This document shows positions 6,776 to 7,150 of a stretch of 7,150 nt of DNA, one piece after another. How positions within the stretch are numbered: position 1 is the stretch's first letter; every line of letters begins with the position of its first letter. The translations under genes were made by a program, and so were the position numbers. The DNA comes from Gammaproteobacteria bacterium (GTDB lineage Bacteria > Pseudomonadota > Gammaproteobacteria > GCA-001735895), in contig QNFD01000132.1 of NCBI GenBank assembly GCA_003645435.1, forward strand, positions 1 through 7,150, given 5' to 3'. The notes under the pieces are model-generated. The model did not search any database, was not told the DNA's origin, and was given only the letters and a program-made list of their open reading frames with translations.

Positions 6776-7150
6776 ATGAACAAACTAACCAAAATTGCTG
6801 CCAGTGCAGTAGCCTTGACCCTCATGGCATCGTCTGCCATGGCGGCAAACAAGGTCTTGCGTATCCAGTCGGTGCTATCCACCTCAGCTGACGAAGTCGT
6901 TATGTTGAGGGAGTTCGGTAAAGATGTCGCAGCGCTGACTAATGGCTCGCTCACCATCGAAGTTCTGCCAGCAGGCGCTGTTGTTGGACCCCGAGACATC
7001 ATTGATGCCGTTGACTCCGGTCTGGTTGAAGGTGGTTTTGCCTGGACACATTACTGGGGTGGCAAGCACGTTGCGGCTAACCTGTTCGGCGCGCCTATAG
7101 CGGGTGCCGGTGTAGGACTCGATAACATCGCGTTCCTGAGCTGGTTCCAG
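6776..7150 (+). CDS. dctP: TRAP transporter solute-binding protein, DctP family (5' part only)
   Basis: The first 125 codons lie in the window, out of roughly 330-370 for the family; the gene runs off the right edge. A clear Sec signal peptide (MNKLTK, hydrophobic core, cleavage near AMA|AN at residue 23) sends the protein to the periplasm. The mature start KVLRIQSV is a typical first beta strand. GSLTIEVLPAGAVVGPRDIIDAVDSGLVEGGF (about 57-88) matches the DctP-family pattern in which a strand and a G-P turn precede an A-V-x-x-G-x-x-x-G helix-strand unit. These proteins hand organic acids or similar solutes to the DctQM membrane unit, which uses a Na+ gradient. The dctQ and dctM genes should lie beyond the window. 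Divergence from iclR and the two upstream palindromes suggest substrate-controlled expression. The ligand is unknown because the binding Arg region is not in view. Confidence 0.88.
   Translation, partial: MNKLTKIAASAVALTLMASSAMAANKVLRIQSVLSTSADEVVMLREFGKDVAALTNGSLTIEVLPAGAVVGPRDIIDAVDSGLVEGGFAWTHYWGGKHVAANLFGAPIAGAGVGLDNIAFLSWFQ

Noticed and set aside
6510..7002. Overlapping minus-strand open frames opposite the small ORF and dctP
   Set aside because: They lie antisense to a clear binding-protein gene, show no recognisable domain, and overlap each other in different frames.
1..7150. CRISPR array, tRNA, rRNA or known riboswitch
   Set aside because: No regularly spaced direct repeats, tRNA cloverleaf, rRNA segments or recognisable riboswitch core were seen on either strand.

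Overview
The window looks like chromosomal DNA of a free-living gammaproteobacterium of moderate GC. The basis is close similarity of LipB, LipA, NadE and Tas to their enterobacterial counterparts, which I recognised by sequence memory rather than by a search. There are no rRNA or tRNA genes, CRISPR arrays, or recognisable transposase or phage genes.

Left part (1-2879), lipoate locus. An intact lipB (126-782, +) ends exactly where a convergent membrane fatty-acid desaturase gene (783-1568, -) ends. Beyond the desaturase is a decayed second copy of the lipB 3' end (about 1724-1930, +). It carries a stop, two compensating frameshifts and a Cys-to-Ser change at the catalytic cysteine, and it runs directly into the GTG start of lipA (1923-2879, +). 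This suggests an ancestral lipB-lipA operon whose lipB died while another lipB copy, now separated from lipA by the desaturase, took over. LipB and LipA together make protein-bound lipoyl cofactor.

Middle part (2931-5399). A 107-residue two-TM potassium-channel-like protein (+) converges on nadE (-). The gap between them is almost filled by a 168-bp nearly complete palindrome (3284-3451) bounded by TTAA on both sides, which resembles a MITE or other non-autonomous hairpin element. nadE is preceded on the minus strand by a Tas-like aldo/keto reductase.

Right part (5414-7150). An IclR-family regulator (-) lies upstream of tas and nadE on the same strand. It faces a TRAP-transporter module on the plus strand. 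The roughly 390-bp region upstream of it contains two near-identical 25-bp palindromes (6274-6298, 6393-6417), probable IclR-protein operators. One overlaps a candidate promoter reading toward the TRAP genes. Before the TRAP binding-protein gene dctP (6776 to the window end, incomplete) sits a 31-codon ORF with a strong Shine-Dalgarno that encodes little more than a signal peptide, followed by a terminator-like stem-loop. The likely logic is IclR-controlled uptake of an organic acid or similar solute; the substrate cannot be read from the sequence.

I found no convincing new multi-gene system. The most noteworthy items are the lipB relic, the 168-bp palindrome, the paired operators, and the signal-peptide-only ORF with its stem-loop.
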